Part shown: positions 51,880 through 62,925 of the stretch, piece by piece
Position numbering within the stretch: the first letter of the stretch is position 1
How the letters are laid out: each line of letters begins with the position of its first letter
Assembly (NCBI RefSeq): GCF_900169365.1
Contig: NZ_FXZH01000009.1
Span: 62,001-126,000 of the forward strand
DNA: 64,000 nucleotides
Direction of reading: 5' to 3'
DNA from: Brevibacterium sp. 239c
Lineage (GTDB): Bacteria > Actinomycetota > Actinomycetes > Actinomycetales > Brevibacteriaceae
The notes under the pieces: generated by a model
Told to the model about the DNA's origin: nothing
What the model saw: the letters and a program-made list of their open reading frames with translations, nothing else
Databases searched by the model: none
Translations under genes and position numbers: made by a program

Positions 51880-52953
51880 GTGGACGATCTGCAGCCCGGC
51901 AAAAGAGTGGTCGTGCGGTATTCGCTCGAGCCCGGTGATACACATTCGACTTCGGATGCCCTCGGGGTCGTCAACACCGCCGACGAGTCGACGGTGGAGA
52001 TCGGAACCAAACGGGGGCCCATCCGGATCAACCGGGACCAGATCATGCTCGTCCACGAGGTTCCGCCGGCACCGACTAAATCGGGTCGCACCCATGAGAT
52101 CGTCTCTGCTGTCGACCTGCGCAGGATCTCGGCCGCGGCATGGCTGCCACAGGACATCTCCTGGCTGCACATGGAGAATCTGCGTAACGAAAGCGCGGAG
52201 ACCGATTCCGACATCGGACTGCTGCAGAAGGGTTGGCTGCTGCGCAGCTCCGAATCGGTGACCCGCCGAGCCAACAGCTGCCTCCCTGTGACGGACACCG
52301 GAATGGACTGGGAGCAGAGCCTCGATGCTGTCGAAGCCTGGTACTCAGCGCGGGACAAGCCCAGCTGCATCCAGATCTATTCAAGTGAGGATTCCAGTGC
52401 GCTGGCTCCGGCCTGCGAAGGTTTGGCGCCGTTGCTTTCGGCCCGGGGCTACTCCCCGTCTGAGCCGGTCTTCCTGCTGGCCGGTTCCACCGCCGAGGCT
52501 GCGGCTGGGGCTGCGCATCCCGGTGACGCGGCTGCACCGGGGCTGTCGATCGACGTCAGCGAGCAGCCGAGTCCCATGCACTATGCGGCGTGGACGAGTG
52601 AGCGCGACCCAGGCTCTGAGGAGGCGTTCCGTGGGCTCATCGAGGCCGCGGATCCATGTGAGTTCGTTACCGCCTATGCTGATCACCCGGATGGGAGTCG
52701 GACCATGGTCGCCAGTGCCCGGATCGTCGAACGCAGCAAATGGGGTGTGCTGACGAATCTCGTCACCCATCCCGATCTGCGCCGCCGCGGAGCCGGTCGG
52801 TCTGTGGCCCGGGCCGTTGCAGCACTGCTGTCGCAGCGGGGAGTCCGTTCCTACCTTGTCGATGTGGAAGCCAGCAATGAAGCCTCGCTGAACCTCTTCA
52901 CTTCCCTTGGCGCCACAGTTCGGCACCGCTCCTGGTACGCTCTCAGAGGCTGA
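51880..52953 (+). CDS. GNAT acetyltransferase with N-terminal SH3-like domain
   Basis: A 357-residue protein. The first 70 residues (GKRVVVRYSLEPGD...GVVNTADESTVEIGTKRGPIRINRDQIM) form an SH3-like barrel resembling that of the Rv0428c-type proteins. The C-terminal GNAT domain has the acetyl-CoA loop RRRGAGRSVARAV and VDVEASNEASLNLFTSLGA. The GTG start has GGAAGG upstream. Substrate unknown; a small-molecule or protein amine is equally possible. It is divergent from fdxA. Confidence 0.82.
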   Translation: MDDLQPGKRVVVRYSLEPGDTHSTSDALGVVNTADESTVEIGTKRGPIRINRDQIMLVHEVPPAPTKSGRTHEIVSAVDLRRISAAAWLPQDISWLHMENLRNESAETDSDIGLLQKGWLLRSSESVTRRANSCLPVTDTGMDWEQSLDAVEAWYSARDKPSCIQIYSSEDSSALAPACEGLAPLLSARGYSPSEPVFLLAGSTAEAAAGAAHPGDAAAPGLSIDVSEQPSPMHYAAWTSERDPGSEEAFRGLIEAADPCEFVTAYADHPDGSRTMVASARIVERSKWGVLTNLVTHPDLRRRGAGRSVARAVAALLSQRGVRSYLVDVEASNEASLNLFTSLGATVRHRSWYALRG

Positions 52954-52993
52954 GGCGGGTCAACCTCGTAGTCGAGACCGCGTAGTAGGCGGG

Positions 52994-54751
52994 TCAGTCC
53001 TTGCACTCGACCTTATTGACCGGTCGATAGACGGTGACGAATGAGTCCTTCGTCGTCTTACCGGATACGATGTCCTTCATCGTCCGGGTGATCTTGATCG
53101 ACCAGCCCTGCTTGGGTGACTGTGGCGTGCATTCGGGACCCGAATCGGTCACGGAGCCTGGCGAACTGTAGTTGTACCTCTCGGAGGAGTCTGAGTCCAC
53201 CTTGAGCTTCTTATCGCCGAATACCTTCGCATGTACCTCTCCGCCGGATAGGTACATGTCGAGAACGATCGGCTGTTTCGATGTGTTCGTGAACTTCATG
53301 TCGATCGACGACCAGTCCAGCGTGGATTCCCGGCCTTCCGGGTAGCGGGAGATATAGCGCGAATGAGCCTGGTGTTCGTCCAGGTCGAAACCGGCGAAGA
53401 AGGCGGCGTTGAACAGTGTCGTCGACACCTGGGAGACTCCCCCGCCGAAGTCTTCCTTCATCCGGCCATCTGAGATGACGCCTGCGGCTTTGTATCCGTT
53501 GGCCGCTGTGCGCTGTCCGATGGCTTCGTTGAGGGAGAACTGTTCTCCGGGCTGCACCACTGTGCCGGAGACCTTCTTCGTGGCGACCTTGAGGTTGGTG
53601 TCGCGGTTGGGTTCCGAAGAATATCCGGTTGAGAACTCGGACATCACGTCTGAGACATTCGCCTTCTTCGCATCCTTCGTGGTGAAGTCCGGCTTCACCG
53701 AGGCGAGTGTGACTGTTGGCTTATCGGTCTCACCCTTGATGGCATCGGTGACAGCCTTCGTGAGCTCATCCTTCTTGATGCCGATTCCTGTTTCGGATTC
53801 AACGACCTTCGGCTTACCGCCCTTGATCGTGAAGCTTGCGTCTTTGGCGGGCTTGCCCACGTCCTTATTGGCCGCCAGGACACGCTTCTGCAGGTCCTCT
53901 TCGGCGAAGACCGGGACCAGCTTCGAGTCCTTCGGTTCAAAGGTCAGGGTCTTCGCTACCGTTGACGGGCTGACTGTGAGATCGCCGGCATCGACATCGG
54001 AGTCGGAGTCCTTCGCAGGTTTCGCGTGGACGGTGAGTTCCTTGCTCACAGCGTCCTTAGCGAATCCGTCGGCAACGTCCTTCGCCTCGGCGGTGGTGAT
54101 ATCGGGTTCGACGTCGGTGGCTGTCACGGGCAGCGGATCTTCGGTGCGCAGCCACGACTCCTCGATCGCCGTGCGCACTTGTGAGGTATCGACGCTCTGA
54201 CCGTTGGAGCCGTCTTTGACCTCCGGCTTGGACTTCACATAGCTGAGCTCGGCGTCGACGGGTTCGAGTTCGAGGGATTTCGTCACCTTTCCGGTGGCGT
54301 CCTCAAAGGTCTTTTCGTCGATGCTGATGACGGGTTCTATTTCGTCATCCCCGAAGAGTCGGTCCCAGATGATGGTCGGGTTGAGTGTGAATCCGGTGGC
54401 CCGCCCGATGGTCCCCGGCATGTCGAAGCTGACTCCGGCTTTCTTAGGGTCGAGGGCGGCGGTGGGCTTTCCGGCCTTGAGCTCAATCTCCTCCCCCGCT
54501 TTGTCTCCCAGTTCGCCGCGCAGAGTCGCCTCGGCAGACGTAGTGGACTGACCGCCTATGTCGACACCGGCCACGGTCGTCCCGGGTGAGAGGACTCGTC
54601 CGGTGAGGAAACCGAGCACCAGATAGAGGGCGGCGAGGGCGAGAATGATGATGACGGCAATCAGCCAGGGTCTGCGCTTCGGAGTCTTTGCAGCACCCTG
54701 CGGGCGACCGCCGGGGTTCGGAGAGGAGTGGGACAGAGTCTGAGTCGGCAT
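52994..54751 (-). CDS. VanW family envelope protein with peptidoglycan-binding-like domains
   Basis: A 585-residue membrane-anchored protein: one N-terminal helix (LIAVIIILALAALYLVLGFL), two or three YoaR-type putative peptidoglycan-binding repeats, and a C-terminal VanW domain (GQRTAANGYKAAGVI, GGGVSQVSTTLFNAAFFAG, HSRYISRYPEGRESTLDW). VanW proteins occur with cell-wall functions, but their activity is unknown. Lysine- and aspartate-rich linkers separate the repeats. GGGAGAA lies before the ATG. It is followed by the convergent GNAT gene. Confidence 0.87.
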   Translation of the reverse strand: MPTQTLSHSSPNPGGRPQGAAKTPKRRPWLIAVIIILALAALYLVLGFLTGRVLSPGTTVAGVDIGGQSTTSAEATLRGELGDKAGEEIELKAGKPTAALDPKKAGVSFDMPGTIGRATGFTLNPTIIWDRLFGDDEIEPVISIDEKTFEDATGKVTKSLELEPVDAELSYVKSKPEVKDGSNGQSVDTSQVRTAIEESWLRTEDPLPVTATDVEPDITTAEAKDVADGFAKDAVSKELTVHAKPAKDSDSDVDAGDLTVSPSTVAKTLTFEPKDSKLVPVFAEEDLQKRVLAANKDVGKPAKDASFTIKGGKPKVVESETGIGIKKDELTKAVTDAIKGETDKPTVTLASVKPDFTTKDAKKANVSDVMSEFSTGYSSEPNRDTNLKVATKKVSGTVVQPGEQFSLNEAIGQRTAANGYKAAGVISDGRMKEDFGGGVSQVSTTLFNAAFFAGFDLDEHQAHSRYISRYPEGRESTLDWSSIDMKFTNTSKQPIVLDMYLSGGEVHAKVFGDKKLKVDSDSSERYNYSSPGSVTDSGPECTPQSPKQGWSIKITRTMKDIVSGKTTKDSFVTVYRPVNKVECKD

Positions 54752-54764
54752 AGTTCTCCCGATT

Positions 54765-56111
54765 CTAACGGGCTGCTTCGGGGCGCCGCACCTTGAGGAA
54801 CGCGAGGATCGCGGCGATGAGCATCGGACCGATCAGCCACGCTGCTGAGCGCAGTGTGCCGGTCACGATGATGTCCGCGCCAGGCAGCCATGACGGCTGG
54901 CCGAAGACATAGGAGAGGATGACGATGACGAATGCGGCGATCAGCATCGGTGAGGAACTCAGGTACATGGTCTTGAGGTGCCAGAGACCGCAGGCAGCCA
55001 GGAGCAGGGCCAGGGCCACGCCCCAGGGCACGATGACGGTGGCGCCGGCCACGTCGAAGACGCTGGCGTTGAGGTGCTGCATCGCACCGAGGAAGCCGAT
55101 GAGCACAGCGAGGACCACCGCGTGGGCATAGGCGAAGAAGCCGGGTTTCTTCGGCTCCCGAAGTCGGCGGCGCAGCGGCTTGGCGGCACCGACACCACCC
55201 GTGGCGGCAACACCCGTCGTCTGTGCCTCGCAGCCGTCGATGTCGAGGTCGCTGAGCACATGAGGTGCGGGCCCCGATTGCAGCCGTTCATCTGAGATGG
55301 GGGTTCCTGCTCCGATGGAGTAGTACTCGTGATCGATGATCTTCATGCCGATGCTATTCGACAGGGCGAAGAAGGAGCCCGAGACGCTCACCTGGGTGCG
55401 GTGGGCGGCCAAGGCCGCGCGTTTGGCGTTGAGTGCCGAGGAAATGTCCTGGGCGATGACGATCTCACCCACAGGTGGTTTGGTGGGGATCGTCTGGGCC
55501 GGTGAGAAGCCGGTTTCGGCGAATCCGGGCTGATTCGAGTCGAAGGTTTCCCGAGCTGCTTCAGCGGGGACGTCGACGAACAGCAGTCGTCCGATCTTCC
55601 AGGAAGAGATATCGACAGCGGCGACGGTAGCCTCATGGACGCGCACATGGTCGGGGTGGCCGTAGCCTCCGTTGGAGGCATAGGTGATGACCGCATGCGG
55701 GCGAACTTCGTCGATGACGGCAGCGATATAGCTGGCTACAGTCGGAAGTTCGGCCGCACAGAGAGCACTGGCCGGCATGGTCGAGGCGGCGACGGCGTGA
55801 CCGTCGGCGCCCCATTCCATCCCTGAGTCTTCGAAGATGTGGGCACTGCCGCCCAAGAACAGGTGCTCGCGCACGCCCAGGGCAGCCATCGCCTCGGCGA
55901 TCTCTGCTTCCCGGACGTGGGCGAGCCCGGCCCGATCTCCTTCAAGACCTTTGAGGTCGGCGGGGATGACCTCGCCGTCCTCACCACGTGTGGCACTCAG
56001 GACCGTGACCCGCGCCCCCTCGCCGACAAGTGCAGCGATCGTGCCTCCGGTTGTGATCGTCTCATCGTCGGGATGAGCATGCACGAAGAGGATGCGGGGT
56101 ACGACAGTCAT
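54765..56111 (-). CDS. mshB: MshB-type GlcNAc-inositol deacetylase fused to a membrane domain
   Basis: About 448 residues. The N-terminal 290 residues are a PIG-L/MshB deacetylase, the second step of mycothiol synthesis: zinc motif HAHPDDE near the start, GREDGEV-type loop TRGEDGEVIPADLKG, and NGGYGHPDHVRVHEA with the third ligand. The last 150 residues add a basic linker and four hydrophobic helices (FFAYAHAVVLAVLIGFLGAM, VIVPWGVALALLLAACGLW, MLIAAFVIVILSYVFG, AAWLIGPMLIAAILAFL), like a separate small membrane protein next to mshB in streptomycetes. ATG 56111 has AGGA upstream and is chosen over ATG 56135. Confidence 0.83.
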   Translation of the reverse strand: MTVVPRILFVHAHPDDETITTGGTIAALVGEGARVTVLSATRGEDGEVIPADLKGLEGDRAGLAHVREAEIAEAMAALGVREHLFLGGSAHIFEDSGMEWGADGHAVAASTMPASALCAAELPTVASYIAAVIDEVRPHAVITYASNGGYGHPDHVRVHEATVAAVDISSWKIGRLLFVDVPAEAARETFDSNQPGFAETGFSPAQTIPTKPPVGEIVIAQDISSALNAKRAALAAHRTQVSVSGSFFALSNSIGMKIIDHEYYSIGAGTPISDERLQSGPAPHVLSDLDIDGCEAQTTGVAATGGVGAAKPLRRRLREPKKPGFFAYAHAVVLAVLIGFLGAMQHLNASVFDVAGATVIVPWGVALALLLAACGLWHLKTMYLSSSPMLIAAFVIVILSYVFGQPSWLPGADIIVTGTLRSAAWLIGPMLIAAILAFLKVRRPEAAR

Positions 56112-56151
56112 GTGGTCCTGAGTGCTCGTGGTCATGCTGGGTTGGTGGAAC

Positions 56152-58062
<1,911 letters not shown>

Positions 58063-58192
58063 CAAAAACCTTATGAGCTAGAGAGATTGGTCCGGTGCGG
58101 ACCCAACAGACCATTATACGGCCACACACTTACCGGAAATGACAGGTGGTGTTCAAAAAGCACACGGGGAATGCAAACATGAATGCATTTGG

Positions 58193-58253
58193 TGGTCGCA
58201 GCGGGCGAGTGAGAGTCCGTTCGGAAACGGATCTGACTCGTCCACTGCGACCA
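58193..58253 (-). terminator. Long imperfect hairpin after the peptide-transport operon
   Basis: TGGTCGCAG...TCCGTT pairs with AACGGA...CTGCGACCA over about 28 bp with a few mismatches. It lies in the 250-bp gap between the operon end (58313) and typA. No T run follows, so its terminator role is inferred from position. Confidence 0.5.
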
Positions 58254-58312
58254 ACATGCGTTCGCTTCGTCCCGCTGCGCAGACCTGAGAGCTGGCATTG
58301 GTCGAACTGAGT

Positions 58313-60253
58313 TCAGGCGTTGGCTGTGGCCTCCAGAACAGCGTCCCTGGCTTCACGACGTTTGCGCTGTTCGCGCGGATCCGGGACCGGGACCGCCGAC
58401 AGCAGCCGCTGGGTATAGGGATGAACCGGGTTGGCGACAACCTGCGAGCTCTTCCCGATCTCCACCAGATATCCGTGACGCATCACTGCGATGCGCGAGG
58501 CGATGCGTTCGACGACAGCCAGGTCGTGGCTGATGAACAGACACGCGAACCCATATTCCTGCTGCAGTCCTTCGAACAGGTCGAGGACCTTCGCCTGGAC
58601 GGAGACGTCGAGCGCCGAGGTCGGCTCATCGGCGATGAGCAGCTTCGGCCGCAGTGTCAGTGCCCGGGCGATGCCGATCCGCTGTCGCTGACCGCCCGAG
58701 AGTTCGTGCGGGTAGCGGTTGCGCATCGATGTGGGCAGCTCGACAGCGGTGAGCAGCTCCTCGACGCTCTTGCTCAGCGCCGGACCCTTCATCCCTTCGT
58801 GGAGGAACAGAGGTTCGCCGATGGACTCCCCCACAGGCAGGCGTGGGTTGAGCGAGGAGCCCGGATCCTGAAAGACGATCCCGACTTCCCTGCGCAACGG
58901 CCGCAGCTGTTTGTTGCTCAGGCCCTTGATGCTCTTGCCGTTGACGACCATATCGCCTTCGACAGTGGGCAGGAGACCCAGTGCAGCGCGGCCGATCGTC
59001 GTCTTGCCCGAACCGGATTCACCGACCAGCCCCACGACCTCGCCCGGAGCGATCATCAGGTTGATGTGGTGTGCTGCACGGAACGCCTTCTTCCGTCCGA
59101 TCGCCGGGTACTCGATCGCGGCATCGCGCAGCTGCAGAGCCGAAGCCTTCGAGAAGTCGGCCTGCGACCCCGGATGGTAGTAGGTCTCCGTGGAGTCCAT
59201 CTCGATGTCGTGGTCGTGCTTCGGAGCGCTGGCCGCTTCTGCTGCTTCAGCCAGACCCGAGACTCGGTCGGAGCCGCCTTCGGTCACGAAGGGACTGGGG
59301 GTCACCTTCGGCGGATGAGCACCGTCGTTGTTGCCACCTGTGGTTATATCGTCGGCCGTACCGTGGGCGGCCTCCAATTCGTGGACGACTGCAGAGTCTT
59401 CGACATCGGCGAGGTCGGCGCCGAAGGCCTCCCCTTCGATGCCCGTTCCGAGGTGGGGCACTGCTTCGAGGAGTTGCTTCGTGTACGGGTGCTGAGGGTT
59501 GTAGAAGATCTCCTCCGCATTGCCCGATTCGACGACCCGTCCTGCCTTCATCACGATCATACGGTCGGCCATATCGGCAACAACACCCATGTCATGGGTG
59601 ATGAGGATGATGCCGGCGTCGAGCTTCGATTTCAGCTCCCGCATCAGTTTGAGGATCTCAGCCTGCACCGTGACGTCAAGAGCTGTGGTCGGCTCATCGG
59701 CGATGAGTAGCTTCGGTTGGCAGGCCAGGGCCTGAGCGATCATGATGCGCTGACGCTGTCCGCCCGAGAGCTGGTGGGGGAACGAATGGAACCGTTCCTC
59801 CGGATCCGGGATCTCAACGAGACGCATGAGTTCGAGAGCGCGTTCCTTGGCCTCGGTGGGGCCGACGTCGAGGTGGACTCGCAGAGTCTCCACGATCTGG
59901 AACCCTGCTGTGTAAACCGGGTTGAGTGCCGTCATGGGCTCCTGGAAGATGACGGAGATCTCGTTTCCGCGAATCTGCTGCATCTTCTCAGGGGGCATGC
60001 CGATGAGTTCCGTGCCGCCCATCTTGGCCGAACCGGTCGCCCGGCCATTGCTGGGCAGCAGACCGAGCAGTGACATGCTCGACTGCGATTTACCGGAACC
60101 TGATTCGCCCACGATTGCGAGCACCTCACCGGCGTTGACGGTGTAGTTGAGCTCTTCGGCCGCCATCCACCATTCGTCGTTGACCCAGAAATTCACTCCC
60201 AGGTCTGTGACTTCGAGGACCGGTGATTTGGCTGTGTTTGTCTGTTCAGTCAT
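58313..60253 (-). CDS. Dipeptide/oligopeptide ABC transporter, fused ATPases
   Basis: About 646 residues containing two complete ABC ATPase domains, corresponding to DppD and DppF in one chain. First domain: [39 protein letters not shown]. Second domain: [41 protein letters not shown]. Each has the OppD/F-type C-terminal NPxHPYT signature. A roughly 75-residue acidic linker joins them. ATG 60253 overlaps the upstream permease stop (TGATG). Powers import of peptides or similar ligands. Confidence 0.92.
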   Translation of the reverse strand: MTEQTNTAKSPVLEVTDLGVNFWVNDEWWMAAEELNYTVNAGEVLAIVGESGSGKSQSSMSLLGLLPSNGRATGSAKMGGTELIGMPPEKMQQIRGNEISVIFQEPMTALNPVYTAGFQIVETLRVHLDVGPTEAKERALELMRLVEIPDPEERFHSFPHQLSGGQRQRIMIAQALACQPKLLIADEPTTALDVTVQAEILKLMRELKSKLDAGIILITHDMGVVADMADRMIVMKAGRVVESGNAEEIFYNPQHPYTKQLLEAVPHLGTGIEGEAFGADLADVEDSAVVHELEAAHGTADDITTGGNNDGAHPPKVTPSPFVTEGGSDRVSGLAEAAEAASAPKHDHDIEMDSTETYYHPGSQADFSKASALQLRDAAIEYPAIGRKKAFRAAHHINLMIAPGEVVGLVGESGSGKTTIGRAALGLLPTVEGDMVVNGKSIKGLSNKQLRPLRREVGIVFQDPGSSLNPRLPVGESIGEPLFLHEGMKGPALSKSVEELLTAVELPTSMRNRYPHELSGGQRQRIGIARALTLRPKLLIADEPTSALDVSVQAKVLDLFEGLQQEYGFACLFISHDLAVVERIASRIAVMRHGYLVEIGKSSQVVANPVHPYTQRLLSAVPVPDPREQRKRREARDAVLEATANA

Positions 60254-61284
60254 CACTTCGTCCCTTTCTGTGTCATGCGCTCGGCCTTCTTCATCTTCCT
60301 CCAGCTCGGAATGGTCTTCATCCGCGGGTCGAACGCATCGCGCAGACCGTCGCCGATGAAGTTCACACACAGAGCAATGACGATGATGAACAGACCGGGC
60401 CACCAGAACAGCCACGGACGCGTAGCGAAGGACGTCTGATATTCGCTGATGAGCTGGCCCAGAGAGATCCCGGGTGGACTGATGCCGAATCCGAGATAGC
60501 TCAACGAAGCTTCGAGCACGATCGCCTGGCTCATGACCAGCGTTGTGTTGACGATGATGACACCCATGGCATTGGGCAACATGTGCTTGAACATGATGCG
60601 GAAGTCGCTGGCCCCGGCCACACGAGCCGAGTCGACGAATTCGCGTTCACGCAGGGACATGAAGTCACCGCGGACGAGTCGTGCCAGGCCGGTCCATAGG
60701 ATGGCGCCGAGCGCTAGACCGAGCAGTGGTCCGTTCGCGCCTCCGACCAGCTTGCCGAGGATCGAACCGATGACAATGACCGGGAGAATGATGAATCCGT
60801 CGGTGACGCGCATCAGCACCGAATCGATCCAGCCACGATAGTAGCCGGCCAGCGCACCGACGATTGTGCCGATGACGAGGCAGACCAGGCCGATGATGAT
60901 CATCACGATGATCGAGATCTGCGTCCCTTTCATCACTCGGGCGAAGTTGTCACGACCGATATCGTCCTGCCCGAAGGGATGGTCGCCCAAGGAAAAGAAG
61001 TTTGAGAATGACCACGTCGGCGCACCGCCGGCGTTGACGATCTGCCCCGAGGAGGTGTGGTTGTAGATCCACCACCCCGGGATCGGGCCGAAGCCTACCG
61101 CCGAGAAGGCGAACAGCGCGACGAAAGCGAAGACGCCGATGCTGATCATCGCACCCTTGTGGCGGAGGAACTTGCGAAAAACGATCTTACTCTGAGACAG
61201 ACCTTCTGTTTCTTTGGCTTCGATCGCGTTGTCCCCGACATCGTCAGGGGCGAGAGCAGTCTGCTTGTCGTTGTTGGTACTCAT
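60253..61284 (-). CDS. Dipeptide/oligopeptide ABC transporter permease, DppC type
   Basis: About 343 residues. An N-terminal cytoplasmic stretch and OppC_N helix (GAMISIGVFAFVALFAFSAVGFG) precede the BPD_transp_1 domain with five helices. The EAA loop for ATPase contact is DSARVAGASDFRIMFKHMLPN. ATG 61284 overlaps the dppB-type stop (ATGA), and its stop overlaps the ATPase start, so translation is tightly coupled. Confidence 0.92.
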   Translation of the reverse strand: MSTNNDKQTALAPDDVGDNAIEAKETEGLSQSKIVFRKFLRHKGAMISIGVFAFVALFAFSAVGFGPIPGWWIYNHTSSGQIVNAGGAPTWSFSNFFSLGDHPFGQDDIGRDNFARVMKGTQISIIVMIIIGLVCLVIGTIVGALAGYYRGWIDSVLMRVTDGFIILPVIVIGSILGKLVGGANGPLLGLALGAILWTGLARLVRGDFMSLREREFVDSARVAGASDFRIMFKHMLPNAMGVIIVNTTLVMSQAIVLEASLSYLGFGISPPGISLGQLISEYQTSFATRPWLFWWPGLFIIVIALCVNFIGDGLRDAFDPRMKTIPSWRKMKKAERMTQKGTK

Positions 61285-62825
61285 GCGTTCACTCTGATTC
61301 TGGGGTCGAGGACTGCGTAGAGGAAGTCCGCGACGAGGTTGGCGATGATGGCGAGCAGGCCGGTGATGAGGATATAGGCCATGATCGGGTCGAGTTCGGA
61401 CTGTCTCATCGAGTCGATGAAGAGTTTGCCCATGCCGTTCCACCCGAAGATCGTCTCCGTGATCACGGCACCACCGATCATCGTGATGATGTCAACGGGA
61501 ATGATCGATGCCAGGGGCAGCAGCGCATTGCGCAGCGCATGGCGCATGACGACCGTCCGCTCGTTGAGGCCCTTGGCCCGTGCCGTGCGGATGTAGTCCT
61601 GTCCCATGACCTCAAGCATCGAACCACGCGTATAGCGCGTGTACGAAGCGAAGGAGATGAGGATCAGTGCGATCGAGGGCAACAGGAGATGGGTGAACGT
61701 GTCGAGGTTTGCGATCCAGAAGTCTCCCTCGAGGTTCGGTGTCGATGCACCGATGGTCGCGATCGGGCGGTTGTTGATCGCGGGCTGGTCGGAGTACTCA
61801 CCCCAGCCCTGCAGAACTCGGTCGGAGAAGATGAGGACGGCGATGGTGAGGCCGGTGAAGAACGTGGTTCGCACTGTGTCCCAGGGATCAGGTCCGCGGA
61901 ACGCCAGCCCGACGCCGATGGCAACAGCGACCGTGACGATCAGGAGTCCGATCATCCACAGCCAGTTCATCTCCTGGTAGTAGAAGAGGTACTGCAGCGG
62001 CATATACAGCAGTGCTCCGATGGCGGCCATCGTCAGTGTGGCGTAGAGGACACGTTTGTTCTTCAATCCCGTCGACAGGAAGGTCATGACGACGGCAGAA
62101 CCGAGGCCGATGATGACGACACCGACGATGCCGATGCTTGGCTGCTGCAACCAGCCACTGGCCAGGATGTAGTAGATCGTCGCGAAGGTGATGATGGTCG
62201 CCGCAAGGAAGGTGATGAGCCTGCGCTTTCTGCTGCCGCCCAAGGCACCCATCCAAAACAGCCCCAAGCCGATGCAGACGAGGATGATCGGCATCCAGCT
62301 GCTCATTGTCGGGTCATTGATGAAGTTGTTGATCTCGATGGCACCGTACTGCTTGAGCAGGACTGCCACCCAGAACACGGGCAGCGAGTACAGGAGGAAC
62401 GAGACGAATGTGATGAAGTAGTCGAAGCCCGAGTACTGGCGAATTGCCGAGACCATGCCGACGGCGATTCCGAGTACGATGGCCACGATCGTCGAAGCGG
62501 TGATGAGTTTGACCGTGTTGGCGATCGCTCCCTGCAGCTGAGAGGTGACCTCTTGGCCGGATTTCCAAGCGATGCCGAAGTCACATTGCCCGACCACACA
62601 GCCGCCGACGCCGGCCAGCCATTTGATGTAGCGCACGATCGCCGGGGTGTCGAGGTCAAGCAGTCGGCGACGGGACTCGTAGAGTGCCTCGATGTTGGGA
62701 GAGGTGCTCGAACGCAGGTCCCAGAAGAAGTCGAGGGCGACGTTGAGCAGGAGGTAGAGGACGAATGTCACGACCAGGAGCACGAGGGCTGTCGAGAGAA
62801 GTCGCCTGAGGATGAATCTTGTCAT
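61281..62825 (-). CDS. Dipeptide/oligopeptide ABC transporter permease, DppB type, enlarged
   Basis: 514 residues, against about 310-340 for usual DppB. The N-terminal FILRRLLSTALVLLVVTFVLYLL and the C-terminal EAA loop TARAKGLNERTVVMRHALRNALLP are standard. The extra length is a block of about 170 residues with four or more additional hydrophobic segments after the third family helix (around residues 170-330: PIILVCIGLGLFWMGALGG, LITFLAATIITFATIYYILA, IGIVGVVIIGLGSAVVMTFL). Enlarged permeases of this kind occur in other actinobacteria. ATG 62825 has only a weak ribosome-binding site. Confidence 0.88.
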   Translation of the reverse strand: MTRFILRRLLSTALVLLVVTFVLYLLLNVALDFFWDLRSSTSPNIEALYESRRRLLDLDTPAIVRYIKWLAGVGGCVVGQCDFGIAWKSGQEVTSQLQGAIANTVKLITASTIVAIVLGIAVGMVSAIRQYSGFDYFITFVSFLLYSLPVFWVAVLLKQYGAIEINNFINDPTMSSWMPIILVCIGLGLFWMGALGGSRKRRLITFLAATIITFATIYYILASGWLQQPSIGIVGVVIIGLGSAVVMTFLSTGLKNKRVLYATLTMAAIGALLYMPLQYLFYYQEMNWLWMIGLLIVTVAVAIGVGLAFRGPDPWDTVRTTFFTGLTIAVLIFSDRVLQGWGEYSDQPAINNRPIATIGASTPNLEGDFWIANLDTFTHLLLPSIALILISFASYTRYTRGSMLEVMGQDYIRTARAKGLNERTVVMRHALRNALLPLASIIPVDIITMIGGAVITETIFGWNGMGKLFIDSMRQSELDPIMAYILITGLLAIIANLVADFLYAVLDPRIRVNA

Positions 62826-62854
62826 TATGTGTCCGTTTCAATCTTCCGAAAACG

Positions 62855-62889
62855 CCGCTGTGGGGACCACACAGTGATCCCCACAGCGG
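62855..62889 (-). terminator. Intercistronic hairpin between binding protein and permease genes
   Basis: Perfect 12-bp inverted repeat CCGCTGTGGGGA with complement and an 11-nt loop, in the 100 bp between the binding-protein stop and dppB. Position suggests partial termination or mRNA protection that gives more binding protein than permease. Confidence 0.65.
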
Positions 62890-62925
62890 ATGGGGGTGGA
62901 GGAGACCGGCCGCGTCAATTGCGGA

